Source of the DNA: Owenia fusiformis
Lineage: Eukaryota; Annelida; Polychaeta; Sabellida; Oweniidae
DNA: 64,000 nucleotides
Reading direction: 5' to 3'
NCBI GenBank assembly: GCA_903813345.2
Contig: CAIIXF020000006.1
Coordinates: forward strand, 7,736,989-7,800,988
Within the stretch, counting starts at the first letter, position 1, and each line of letters opens with the position of its first letter. Shown here one piece after another: positions 44,101 to 59,100 of the stretch. The position numbers and the translations under genes were made by a program. The notes beneath the pieces were generated by a model, which had not been told where the DNA came from, did not search any database, and was given only the letters and a program-made list of their open reading frames with translations.

Positions 44101-47100
44101 AGACATTTTCAAGAGATAGCTTGCATTTACGAAGTATAAAGTATAAGATAGTACAATATGGAAAACATTTATTTCCCAGGTTACCAATAATTAAGTATCT
44201 ATCTTCTACACTACATCATAGTTACTATAATAATGCAAGTACAGGAAAAGCAAATCAGTTATAAAGCATTGCTTAGCTCACTAAAGGTAATAATCAGTAA
44301 TAATTGAATACAGGTTGTGTTCAGATCTGTTCATGCAGCTCAATCACATATGCCCTTGTCTTACCAGCTTCCAGTTGTGCCATTTCCAAGTTGCTAAAAA
44401 GTTTAATTACTAACACTTGTGTGTTTATGTGTTTTGTCTGCTTGTTTTCCAGCCACGTTTTTGAATCTGTGTAATCTTAGCATGGAATATGTATGTGATG
44501 TCACATTGTAACACTTAGTGATGTCACATTGTAACACTTAGTGATGTCACATTGTAATGCTTAGTGATGTTACATTGTAACGCTTTGTGATGTCACATTG
44601 TAACACTTAATGATGTCACATTGTAACGCTTGGTGATGTCAAACATGTGTGATGTTCAGTCATATTGTGTTATGTGTATAACATTACATGCAATAAAAAA
44701 TATTGTTGCATATTTATTTGTTAATTCTTTATTTTGTGAATATAATTTGCTGACAAACTGCAACACTATCTGATATGATTTGTTGATTGGCTCAAACACT
44801 TGATATGAACGACTGATAATATTCCACTGAATTTTAAGCTGATCTAGGAATTCCATTCTATGGCTGGTTAGACAAAATATGAGGGACTAGCAATTGGAAA
44901 TTTGTATAAGATGGATAATTCATTTAAACAGCAGATTGGATGTAAAATAATCAAAACTTCTATCTAATATCAAAATCCACTTACCATCGGAATCAGAATC
45001 AAAGATATTCCCCATATTTTCAAATCAAATAATTAATGAGAGTATAAAGATTCCTAAAACTTTTAAAAATTGTAACCTGCTGAATGTTGCTTTTGAAGTT
45101 TATAATTAAAAATGACTTTCATTTACATATACATGTATTCTAGATCAAACTTTGAAATAAATGGAAATCAATATGTTTCACTATTGTTCCATTACTTAAT
45201 TCATTGTTTACTGACAACAGGCAACATTAATGGGATACCCTTGCAAAACTTGTTAATCAACCTTCCAAAATATCATTTTGGTTAAATTCTCGCTGACCAA
45301 TTTTTTTTGCTTTTGATCATTTTTGGCAGCATTTCCCAATTTGAGATATATATATATACAGTATATAGATATATAGACTCTTGTATTGTAAGTTATAATA
45401 CTAATATTACAATCAGAGGGGAGCATGGGTCACTGTTCATATCAAAAATTATATTTCACTCACAAAAAGGATGGTAACCTGAGGTCATTATATTGAACAT
45501 GTTTTGTATATGATATTGATTTTGCTGAGGTGTTGTTGAACATTTAAGTAAATGAAGAGAGGAATTGGGGCATCATTATATTCATTTTAATGGGTTTTAA
45601 AGGGTTATTAATTTTGTTTCTACAGTAACAGTTACTATAGTAATGGTGGTGACCTCTAGTCATTCTTCCCAATTTCTACAAGTAAAAATGATGTTTCCTT
45701 CAAAGGAAATGTGTCTCGAACCCATGGTATATTAATCAAAATTCAACATTCTGCAATTTTTATATACTCTGATACAAAGCTTCTCTCTTGTAATCAAGGA
45801 TTTTGTATCAATATCAAAATCTATTGATGGTGAAAGTAACAGATTTTATTAATTTTGAAAGCAAGAGATTGAGCCACTTTAATCATTTGCAAATATGCAT
45901 TTTTCATAACATATTAAGCACAAAGCACAGATATATGGAACAGTAAATGATGAAGCTTAGGTAAAGATTTAAGCACAACCCATTAAGGGCATTCTGAACA
46001 ATGTGATTATCTGAGAATAAAGACAAATGAAAAAAATATTATTTATTAAATTCAATGTACCAGTATTTAATACTACTGAGATCAACAACTCTTTAATCAT
46101 ACTATTTTCAAATAGACAGATTTTTTAAGTAATCAATTTTGCAAAGCAATAGATTGTTGTTTTTAGCCTTAAGGGTAAAAGCTATGTAAGTGGTCATAAA
46201 AGTTAAGATTATGTAAAAGCTTCTTGTATAATCTCTTGTGATTATCTGTCCCTAAAGCAAGCTTAAGATGATTGTAAAATAAAAGTCTCAATTGAGTGAA
46301 ATTGCAGTGATAATTCATTGTACCATGAAGCAGGCAAAGCTTTTTTAAATTATAGAATTTACCAGTTTCTGTTGTGTGATCAGAATCCTTGATTTTTCCA
46401 CTAATCTCTTCATTTGGTTTGTCATTGGCCTCTTTGTCTGCCTTTTCACCATCATTTTCTTTGTCTGTTTTTTCATCTATTTCATTTTGTTTTTCTGTGC
46501 CATCATTTTTCTCATTTGTTTTGTCATCAATTCCTACGTTTGTGTTTTGGTCATTTTTTTCATTTGTTTTGTCAGTTTCTTCATCTGTTCTACTTTGTTC
46601 TTTGTTTTGCTCATCGCTTTCTTGACTTGCTTTTTCATTATTTTCTGACTTCTCACTGTCATTTGAATTGTCATTGTTACTTTCTCCTTTGTCTGTAATC
46701 ACTTTCTCATTATTTACATTTTCAATATCTTCCTCTACATTTTGATCATTCCTTCCATCTTCCACATCATTACCCAAAATTGTTTTCTCACCATTTTGAG
46801 AGTCTTCATTTTCATCATTTTTCCTATCAGCATTTGGGATACTATCATCAGTAGTTGTATTATGTGGCTCACCATCTGACTCAAGGTTTTCTATGTTAGT
46901 AGGAATGTGGACGGTTGGTTCAATTTTTTCCTCTATCACAGATACTGTTGGATAAGTAAAGAAACAACATGCATTTATAAATCATTCCAATCATTGTTTG
47001 GGTTATCATTATGCAGAGCTTAATTTTAAAGATAGGTATCTGGTATTAGCTGGTTGGTAAAGAATACTTAAGCCTCAGTCACATTTGCTCTAAGGCAGGC

Positions 47101-50100
47101 ACATGGCAGCCGTAACTTCACAAAATCGATTTTACAAAATCTACATCATACTGCTTATCCCTATATTTTATATTGCATATTTCTCTCTCAATTTTGAGAA
47201 GCTAAGGTTGCCATACAGTTGCCACAGATCAAATGTGACTGAGGCTTTAGTAGCTATTAATAAATCAACCAAATCACAGATATCTATATGTCATCATAAG
47301 GTTGAAGTTTATGTACAATAAAACTTTTCTTATCTGAACACTTGATCTGGGACTGGACAAAAGTGTTTGGTGTTATAAAAGGTGTTGTAATTGAAGTTTT
47401 CTGAACATTGGATTCAAAAAAGATAAAGAAAATTGCAATTAAAAAGTGTCTGAATAAAGAGAGCTGTTGGAATATAAAGGTTTGACTGTATTTCAAAAAC
47501 TCAATAGTTATATCATTGGTATATTGTCTTGGTTACGGAATTTATAAGAAAAGCAAATGTGCCCGGGATGGGTTTTTCCTGGGTCAATTTCTGGTTACAT
47601 CTTAGTAACTGATGCATGCTTTAAATCATGTAATTCTTACAATTTTAGGAGGACAACATACTATAAAACTACATGTATGTACGAGTCATTAATGAAAGCA
47701 CAGTTATAAAATTCAAATTATTTTAACATATGGAATTACCCTGTCCCTAAAAGTATATACTGCCAAATCTTTATATGATCCTACCATATGCGTTATTTCA
47801 ATAATTTCTTTCTGAGACAAATAATAATACTAAGTTGTTATCAGGTTCTTGTGGATATAGCAAACTCTCTGAAAGGTGAACACACTTGGAACTTGGAAAA
47901 CTTGAAAAATTATATATATATTGGTGAGTTCATCTTACTGAGATGGTTTTAACTTGAAGTCAAGCAATCAAAGAAATAGAAATTAAGGTCTGTGAAAAAG
48001 TGTTCACATTACAGAGGTGTTCATCCTAAAGGTATGTTCAAGTTAACAAGTCTAACTATAATCGTAAAAAGTATGAAAAACTAAAAGCAGTTTTCAAGCA
48101 GTAACTCACAGTCATATCTAATAACAAAATTTAAACAAACAATAATTTGTGGTAAAGAAATAATAATATTCATAAATAAAATTTATTTAAAATATATGTT
48201 AAAGTCTAATGCTACATACATTGCACTATTGCAACTACATGTACATGTACAGTAAGGCACAATATGACAGTAAAACATGTTTATATGAACATTTCTATAA
48301 GGTGAACACCTTTTTGATACGAACATCTTTTTGAATAGAACACCTCTACAATATGAACTTCTGAGTATGAATACTATAGTAATACACCTGCTGTATTAAA
48401 AATTAACATGTTAGCTAAGAATATGAACATTAATGTTTCAATAAAGAGTGCTAATGCTTAAAAATAATCTCAATATTCATGTTTTACTGTCAACGAATGA
48501 TTTCAGAAACATTTTAAAAATGAATATCAAATAAATAATTTATATACAATAATAAAAAATAAAAATGATGATGTAGAGATTCCAAGATTTCTTTCTAACA
48601 AAAGTATAAGATTTAATTGATTTGAACTAAATGATTCTAGCAAATCAAGACACTTTTTAATGAAACAATTCATGAAAAGCATGGAAGATTAGCTAGAAAC
48701 TACAATTATGAAAAATATGAAAATGTTACATCTTATTTATTGAAAAGTACAGTGTATGCTTAAGCTAATATGTTAAAGCTGTGTAAGTGAATATAGATGC
48801 TAATGCTAACATGCAGAATAAATATTACAATACACATTTTCACTTTGATAGATCTTACTAGTATATTACAGTGATTTGTTACAGAAAATACAGGGTGCAT
48901 CATAGAATAGTGCAATGGCAAAATGGCTACAGGGTGAGCAACAAATAATGAAATGGATACAGTACTGTTATTTTGTTGTTTAGTCCTTAATTCACTTGAA
49001 GGAAAATATACTTGTACATGTACTAGAACTATACTCTTGTATTTTGATCAAAATTGATCTGGGATGAAAAACAGTTTGACTTGCATGAGTTTCATTCAGA
49101 TTTCTGTTAAATGGCAAAGTTATTAGAAATTACAATTTTAACATGCAAACTGTTGTAGGATTCCTCAAAACAGGTGATAATCTAAAGTGGTCTAATATCT
49201 CCTGTTAATGAAACCCAGCATGTAGAAAATTTTAGGTTATGGTTGCTATGGTAACAACACAGCATTCATTCCACATTTCATAGGACACCCTGTAATTTTC
49301 AAGTCTTAGCTATTTGATAAAGCAGAAATATCTTCTATAAAATAAATGATCATTGAACTAGAAAGGTAACAAATAATCCACCAACCAGTCATTATCACGT
49401 AAACAGTATCATTCATAAATAAGTGAGGATATTGTCATCACTTTATTTGAAACATGCAATATTGTAAATATATCAATTTGCACTAAGATTACTGTTTCAT
49501 ACCATGGTTTGAAACGCAGATTGGTGGAATATACAATAGTGCCAAGTTAATAAAGCAATTGAAACTATGCTACTATATTTCAGAATTAACAAATGTAAAC
49601 TATTTATAAGAAGCAATTAACATAGTATTCATGTACATTGTACATATATATGTGTATGTAATATCACAGATGTCCAACTAATCTTTCTCCACTCCAGGAT
49701 TTATTTTGGCAATTCCTCTGAGGTGAAGCTATACTAATCTAACCTCATAGATTGCTATAATATGTACAACTATGTACAGTTTATTTATATACAGATTTCT
49801 AATTACCCCGAGTCTCTATGGTTTTATTTTCTGCAGCTTTATCAAGTTCTTTACTGTAGTTTGGATTTCCTTTATCTCCTCCTGTGTTGTTAGTTTCAGA
49901 TTTCTCAATGACTGGTTCAATTATTTCTTCCACCATTTCTGTTAGCAACAAACAACATGCAATGAACATAAGCAGGGGGAGGGGGGACTGCATCTGTGCT
50001 TAAAATGTTAGTATGGGTATCATTTCTATAAGTTATATTGAATTAAAATTCATGACACTTATTTATCTTTCCTGATGTTCTATGGGAAAAATGTTTTCAT

Positions 50101-53100
50101 TCAGGATGAGTGATTTTTAAACAATATTGTGTTTCAAAAATCATAATTCAGAACATTTTTTGCACAGTTTGTATTAATATTTCAAGATGCCCATACCTAG
50201 CATTAATCAAATTCATGCAAATAATTCTTAGAAACATCTTACATTTACGAACATTCTTTAAAAATCTTATAATAAGGCTTTTATAGGTATGTTTCCGTTA
50301 AAACATTGAGCCCACGCAGTATTTACATTTATGTACATGTTTAGACTGAGATGCGAAGCAAAGCATATACATAACAAATATAGATAATCAAAAATATAGT
50401 TTCCATCCTTTCTGTTATTTCACAAGAAGGATGCTGTTGAGCTCAGAATTAAAAAAAACTGGACAATGCACATGTATTTTGATAACAATGTTCCTTGTTA
50501 TATTTTCATTTCCCTTCTTCCACCCCTTCTATAACATACCAAAAGTCCATGGAAATAAATGTAAAAATAGATACTCCGAATGATAGATGAGCCGGCTTGT
50601 TGATGCAAATGTACTGATGCTACTTCTATGTGTATATTGAGCCAAACACCAGAATTCACTTCTTGCTTTAGCATTGATGGTAAATATGTTAAAGGTAGAA
50701 TCGATTTAAGAATATTTTTGGTTTATGTCATATTTTTACTCCTACTTCCAAAAACCCAAAAGATTCAGAGGTTTAAAAGAAGGTTTTATTCAAATGTCTT
50801 CATTTTTTAGAACTACAGGGTCAAAAATTGCAAAGAGATCATTGTTATAGAAATACATGTACATGGCGAAAACAACATGCCACAAACATAAATCCTATTA
50901 ACCAACAATGAATGCCCATAACCTTTTCTCCTCTCAACTATGACTTGAAAAAAGCTTTTCACTTACCAGATTTTGGTATGGCCTGAAAAATAAAAGGAAG
51001 ACATGATTAATATTTTTAGCAAAAATACTTATTATATAGAGTGCTTGTCACAATCCAATGTATGAGGTGCGCCCTTCACCCCCCCCCTAATCCATAGTAG
51101 GGAGAGATACTAAACATGCGGACCATTGTCTATTTGTTGCACGCATATGAAGAAATAAATATGAAAATGGGCAATAGTTAATACTTACAGGGATAACATT
51201 ATTCAAGATTTCCTTAAAGGCCCCATGTAAAGTTTAAACCACTTTGGCTTATATTGTAGTCTTACCCAATGTTATCAAAGTGTGATATGTGAAACTTTTT
51301 TTTTAAATTTCAAAAAGTGGTTTTTGATAGACTTTTTGTTCCAAAATTTGTGAATTTATTTAAAACCAACTTTTAGAGGTCACTCATATCTTCTAATTAG
51401 CCACAATTCATACCAATGCATAGCATTCATCCTCCCATGTTTTTTGCCGAAAAAATTAAGAAAATCGGTTGATAAACAAGCGAGAAATGAACTTATCAGT
51501 GCATGAAAATGGTTCTGAGAAAAATGCATTTCAAAATTTTAGTTCTCATAGAAACCAATGGTACAATGATATCTAAAACATAATTTATTTTTCCTTTTAA
51601 CCTGGTTAGACAATCAACATTGGTTTTTTATGAAAATCTAGCATATTTAGAAAAGATTGACATTGAAAAAAAAAATTCAATTTTTTTCAAAAAGTTTTTG
51701 TTACCTTAGTGACATCACTAATTTTCAAAATATTTTTGATAAGCTAAAACATTGAAGTGGCCCATTAAATATGACATTTTATTATTGAAATAGTGTGTCT
51801 TTTGTTCAATCTTTGCATTGGTGTTAAAAAGATAATCTTTTTTGAAATGCATTAAGAAATATTTGATGATTAAGAAATTTCAACTTTTTTTGAAAAGTGG
51901 CGGGAAATTTGAATATTTGAGAAATGAAATGCTCACAACTTTTTTTTCAAAAAATTTTTTTTGTTCAAAAATCTCTAATATCACTTTTCAAGTCCTGACA
52001 AATAGTAAATGAATGATAAAAAAATATTTTCAAACTTTAGACGGGGACTTTAAGAATAAGTTTTTTATTATTCAAGATAATGTTTATACAAAAATATAAT
52101 TATTATGTGGTTGGCATCATTACCAAAGAGACATTGCATGGTAACCCCATCTTATCCAAATTATCTCACCTACACATATATCCCCCTCACCTTAATGTCT
52201 ATCCCATTAAGTATCTCTATATTCCCCTTATCTATCCCTCTAACCTCAATCTCTATCACTTACATCTCTATCCTCCTCCTCCTCACTAACACTTCCACCC
52301 CCTACCTACTCAGTTACATCTCCATACCCTTAACCTTCATCTCTATCCCCCTTACCGTCATCTCTATTACCCCAACCATCTTTGTTAGCAAATAATAATG
52401 AGGAATTGGATAAAATAAGTTTTGATGTAGGACTAAACATAACACATGTAAAAAGTCCAGCTGTTGGGTATGTAAGCCAAAAATAATCAATTTATTTGTT
52501 TCCCTGCAGTTTTATCTTTTAGCCCTTGTGGTAAGCTTTACTTTTTGATCGATAACTTCAAGGAACAGCTATAGGCGGAGCTATAGCTATAGTGGTATTT
52601 AGATCCCTATAGCATGATGAGAGGATTGAATATGAATATGGGAGAAGTTACATAGTTCTCAGATCCCCTCTTAAAATAATTCCATAAAGATTATCTGACA
52701 TCTCTGAAAATAATTCTATAGCTTTATACAATTACTTTTATTACTGTATGAAATTAACCAAGCATTTTATTCCTATTTTATTCTATTCTCTGCATATAAG
52801 TGTATCACTATACTGTACCTTTAATAAAGTTCACCTTGAGATTTTTTGCCAGGAATATTCACTCGTTTTACTGGGAATTATAATTCTGGAGAAATAGACT
52901 TCAATTTGAGGTACCATATCTTATGCCTTCGCCGTGAAAAAATAAACACAAATGCAAAAATCTACAAAAAATCTACAAAGATTCATTCCTTATATCCATC
53001 TCCTTCAATGTGTACCTGACTAACAACATATTCATTACACAATGGTATCATTACTGGAAGTCTGCCAAATGAAGATACATGTACAAGCGATACTTAACAT

Positions 53101-56100
53101 ATACTTACAGGCATTGTAGTAATATAGTCCTATACCCTGAGTAAACCCTATTACTATGCTATCTAATCCTCTTGTAGAATAAAATATCTGATTGCCTAAT
53201 TTTGAGATCACTGTGTATGCTATTGATCTGAGCTCCAAACTGTATTTTCTTCTGTCTAGCAGCTGACCAAATTATGTTGGAGCTATTCGGAGTCAAATAT
53301 CCTCACTGATTGATGAGCCTTCTTCTAAACCTAGTCTGGATTGATACCAGCTAGTTTTAAGTGAAAATAAGCTAGTCTTTACTGATGCTCAACTTCTCTT
53401 TACTGATGAATTCAAGCTAGTCTTTACTGATGCTTTACTAGTCTTCACTGATGAATTCAAGCTAGTCTTTCCTGATGCTTTACTAGTCTTTACTACTGAA
53501 GCTGGTATTTTCTGATTTCAAACTAGTCTTGAATGATGGCAGCTAGTCTCAATTGATGCCTAGTATAAGTGAATATACTAAATAAATGCAAGGTGGTGAG
53601 TATAACCTTCAATGGTAAGTATCCTGCCCATAAAATCACAACCAGGTCTTATATTTCTCTAAAAAAATCAATAAAATAAATGAAACCCGCAAGAAATGAC
53701 AGAAACAATTAATACTTAGTTGATTGAGGCGTGAAATTGTGAGAAGTTCAAGTGAGTTGTGGAAATAAGGAGAAATAATGTGAAATTAGCATTAAGTGAG
53801 GAATATTTTTGTAAGGTATGCCCTTAGTGATGGCAAGTTCACATTGCCCTTGGTCTGCCGGTTATTGGTTATGTTCTTGGTTATGTTTGTGCACAATATA
53901 AAAGATGAACAAGCAATGACTCAATCCTTGTTTTGTGAATGTAAACCTTAGCCAATAAATAAATAAATTAATTAATTAACTAAGTGTGTTGTGTGATCTT
54001 TTGAGTAAATTGCTATAGCAACACAAGTTAGGTCAATCTAAAGGATGAATGAAGGTCATTTAAGTGTGCGCTTTTCTTTTTTATATGATTCTTGTTATCT
54101 TGTTTTTTGATAGGAGAGGGGTGAATACCAACAAGAGAAGATTATCAATAACCAGAAATTAAATTAAGGGTAATTCAGAAAAAGCACAGTTTATTACTTA
54201 ATTATTCATTCAACATTCTGAATCCTATTGAATACAGAATACATCTATTACAGCATATGCATTGTTAAGTTAAGGTAAGCTGAGGAGAATGAATATCAAA
54301 GGCTTGCATCCTGAGATCCTGTACAAACATGTCTAAAAACTCCCAGACTTAATTCTCCTTAAAGTATCTCGCTTCAGAAAAATCACCACTTTGTTCAATT
54401 CAGATTGGATGATGAGCATTAAAAGTGGATGAAAGGTTCAATCTATTAATACTCTATTAAGTAATTAAAATGCATATAGTGCTATATATAGACTGTAAAA
54501 ATACTTTTTCTTCGAGTGTTTAGACATCTTCAAGATAAGTTAAAGTATGACTTATCACTTAACCACTTTCTTCTTATTTTACAGGCTTTTAATTGTACAT
54601 AATTAATATTTAAATATTCCATGTGAATGCACCATACATATTTAACAATTCAATTATTTTGAACTTTTTATCAATAATTTCAAAGATAACTTTTGCTCCC
54701 ATTGACATTTGAAATATAAGAAGTCTGAAGGCACCATGCACCTCTACATGTTCTTCAGTGCTCATATTAAAGGCTCTTGTACTCATAAAGCTGTTTTTAT
54801 CAATTTCTTTAAAGGGTTACATTAACCTCCTATTTATAAGCAATATTGCAACTTTTAAGAAATTAGGGGAGTTTGAACTGAAACATTGTAGTCTATTGCA
54901 ATGGTATTCTGAGAATCGTAAATTATAGTTGCACCAAAAACAAAATTTGTTGTATTGAAAACAGGGGCCTTTAAAGGATGTACAATAAACTATAACCAGG
55001 TCAATATTCACAAGTGCAACCACATATAATATACTGTATATAATGTAAATAAAAATGACTGGGACATACATATATAAGATCAATTTATGCCTCAATGATA
55101 CCATAATAAGATCAGGTTTTTTAATTACTTTAATTATCAGCTAAATGCCTTATTTTTATAATCCTAACTATTTTTCAAAAACTGAAGCCAACTTTCTCAA
55201 GTAATGATGTTCTCACATTTGTGCAACTAAATTTTCACCTGAATGTAAGGAAGTTCTCAAACAACAGCTAAATGCTAAAAGGCTGATGAAATTAATGATG
55301 ATAGTTTTATCCTGAAGAGTTCTAATATATTACCAAAATCAGAGGGGTTGAATATCTCTGAAGAAACAGTCTGCTAAGTTACAGTGACCTTAATATTACT
55401 GTATCCATCAGGAAAACTAACCAACATCACCATCTTATGTCTATTTTTGGCTCTGCCCAATGAAAAACTATGTTGCTAAGCAACAAATTATGAAAACAGT
55501 ATGGATATCATACATTTGATGATTATTAATTTTTCTTAATTTGATTGAAGAGAATCATTACTGCAAGAATATAAAGTATTCTCTATTTTTATTAATTCAA
55601 TGAAAAATAGTTTTTGTACTTCTTAACCTTTAAGCTAACATCTTGTGTTTCTTAAGTCATTTGGTATACTGATATCAGTTCAACTTTCATACCAGGCACA
55701 TATATTTATGTACATTTATAATGACTGAGCAATTAAAAAAGAGTCGTGTTCTACTCTGAATAATAACAGCATCTGCCTATACTTAATTTATACCCTTTCT
55801 TTCAATAACTTGAAAGTTTATAATTTTATTTCCGCTATATACCAGTAGTTATTTGCTGACCACTCATTTAGAATACCAGTTATATAAAACAATAATCAAG
55901 TACTTATGAATAACTGCTGTTTTTATATACTTAACATCTATGACAATAAACTTAACATTTAAAATGCCATTATTTCTCAGTTATGACTTTCATTACTGAA
56001 CCTTCCATTTTGCTCCTCCTTACTCAAAATGTTCAACTATTATTAGAGTAAATGAAGAGAATATTCAAGGTCGAGGGATTCCATGCAAGATCTCTACATG

Positions 56101-59100
56101 CCAGACATTTGTATGATGAATATTTTGAGAAAATAATAAAAACTGAAATTCTTACCTGAGGCCCGAACATGTGATTAAACAGCATTGTGAAGTCATATTC
56201 AACTTCATCTTTGTCCCGATCTCCATTTATCTGAAATTAAATTACAATTCTATATTGGTGACTATCATTTCCATAAAGCTATAAATAAGGTTTTCTGCTC
56301 AAAAATCAAAAGGTTGTTAAAATTGCCCCCTTTTCACGAAAGTATTAATTATAATATGATTTAAAGTCAATCTAAGAATAAAATAAATAAAAAATGTTAC
56401 CTAAATTGGTTACATTGGAAACTTTAGGCTTCTATATAAAGTTTTAACACAAAGGCTTTTAAACCCAGAACAACAGTGATGTACAACATTTGGTCCCTTA
56501 AAGGCAGAATCAGATCTATGGGGGTGACAAAATTACAAGCAACATGTTCAATTGATTCTCTCTTTAAGCTTCAGTTTGACCAAAAAAGGTTACAAAATTC
56601 AAAATGGACTTACCACAACTAGTTTTCCCTGATCATCATAATGTTTCAAAATTGGTAATGTGTTATTTTTGAAGAACCTTATTCTACTTTGTATTGCATT
56701 CAAATTGTCGTCAACACGGCCAGTTTCACCTCCTCTGTTGATGAGCCTCTGTTTCATATAATATTCTTCAGAGTCTATCAATATCGTGAGCGACACACCA
56801 CCAACCTATAACATACATGTAATGCTATCTATCATTCAATACATAATATGTATGTGGCTTTTTATTAATTTTAAGGTAATTCATTTATATTTTAAATAGA
56901 TGGGACATTCATTTGAAACACTGGATTTCTTAAAGGATAAAGTTCTGGACAAAATATCTACATGTATGTGTACATACAACTGTACAATTTTAAATGCAAG
57001 CAAAAATTTTGAATTCAACCTCATCATTTATCAGAGATCTGTAAACAACATATACGGATTCAATATAGATTATTTCAAACTGCTAATATTTCAAACTGCT
57101 AATAAACAGCTTACCCATTTATCAAAGACATGTAAACAATACACATACTGATTCAATACAGTGAATTTTTTCCAATTGATAATAATACAAGGCTTACCCA
57201 TTTGTTGAGTACTTCAACTTGGCTAACATCTCTTGGGTATCCCTCCATCAAGATTGCCTTTGTGTCAGTGTCATTGTATTTCTGAACAGCTTTAGTTAAC
57301 AAGTCAACTGTGATCTCCTACAAATTAGACATAATATCAATGTAATCATACATGTTATCTTGAAATAGGTTTCCCCCTCTCTTCCCTCAAGTCATCTGAA
57401 TTGTATGTACATGTACTGTAATTCTGCACTATTTTACTCAATTTATAATTATAAAAAACAGTTCTCAATTCAAATATGGTAGCTGAATGGTTAATGGCAT
57501 CAATGATTTTCAATATGTGTAATTTTTACGCAATTTTTAAATACTTTCAAAAGGATAACTTATAATGTTACATACCTCAGGGGCCATATCTCCTTTCTGC
57601 ACAAGATCTGAAATCATTCCCCACTTCTCTTCTGCACTACCTCGCTGAGCAATTTCCTCACGTAAAATGTCTCCCATAGAAATGTGAACAAATCCAGGGA
57701 AGTTGGCAATAACATTGCGACACTGAGTTCCTTTACCACTGCCTGGACCACCTGGATGATAAAAACATGAAAAATCAAAATACAGTTAAGTCATATTATT
57801 GTACATATGATCAATAAAAGTGACATATTAAGGATAATATATTTTTCAATAATCGCAAATGAAGAATTCACTAAAAGAGAAACCCAGTTCACTTTGAAAC
57901 TGTAGATACTAGTAAATTGTACATTGAACTAAACTTGCCGATACTGTATGCTTAGATATAATTGACCTACCTAGTACCAATATAATTGGGCATTGTGGCA
58001 TATCATTTTTTCTTCCTTCATCCTTTACTCCTATGGTAATATCAGGGTCCGGCCAATTGCCCTCTGCAAATGTGTTGTCGCGACTAAATTCAAAAGTGTT
58101 TTGTCGGCTTGTTTTGGGACCTCGAGATCTTCGGCCATTAGGTGAGCCGGGAGGTGGGTGGGGAACTAGTCCTTCCATTGTCCCTGGTAAAAAAATAAGT
58201 TACAAATATAGCTAAATGATTCTGGTAAACAATGTCTGGAACTGAATGTCATTGATGATCTCCAGATTATCAGCTAGTTCTGTTTTTGTAATATTTAGTT
58301 TTTGTTTGTTCAAACACTGTAGCAATATTTTAATCTATCAACAACATGAAATGAATAACGATGAGCTGATATAACAGCAAAATGACAGCTGTAAGGCCAA
58401 TAACAGCACACTAGCTGAATAGTAGCACAAGCACATCACTAACCTGGAGTAATAGATCTTGCCTCTTGTGTTTGTGCTGGGAATGCTTGGTCAAACATTG
58501 AAGACAGATCATAATGTATTTCATACATGTCACGATCACCCTCCAACTGAAACAGAAAGCAAGGTTACAATAAAGAATAAAGAAGAATGCATATTCAATT
58601 CTACGAGAACAATCTTTTTTATGGAGATATATGACACTAAAGCTTCAAAAACCCAAAAAATAAGACCCTTCTTGATACAAAAACACATCATTTTGAAATA
58701 ATCTAAACTGTTTATACATTTCTAAATATGGCTCAATAAAAAATAGGTTTCCTATATTATTATAAGCTTAAAAATATTTTAACTTGGATTTTTTTTATTT
58801 TAGTATGAACTACACCACAGCTTACTACTCACCACAACCAGGTAGCCACTGTCATCATAGTATTTTGCAAGTGGTAGAGTGTTCGTTTTAAAATGGTGGA
58901 GTTTTGCTGAAACTGCATTCATTGAATCATCAATTCTGCCAGATGATTCATGGCGGTCCAAGAGTCGTCTTTGCAGATTTGACTCTTCACAATCAAGAAC
59001 GAAAACCAGATCCACTTTTCCAACCTAAATGAAGTAGAATTTTGTAAATGTAAAAATATTGGATTAGATGTTAATGTTCAACATTTTGTGTGCAATAAAT

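Noticed and set aside
46376-46698. Three overlapping plus-strand frames rich in Phe, Ser and Cys
   Set aside because: They are the antisense of the acidic AK linker exon; its Glu/Asp/Asn codons read as hydrophobic residues on the other strand.
53035-53238. 67-residue minus-strand frame with a GTAAGT donor near 53109
   Set aside because: It has no matching acceptor phase with neighbouring AK exons and no family resemblance.
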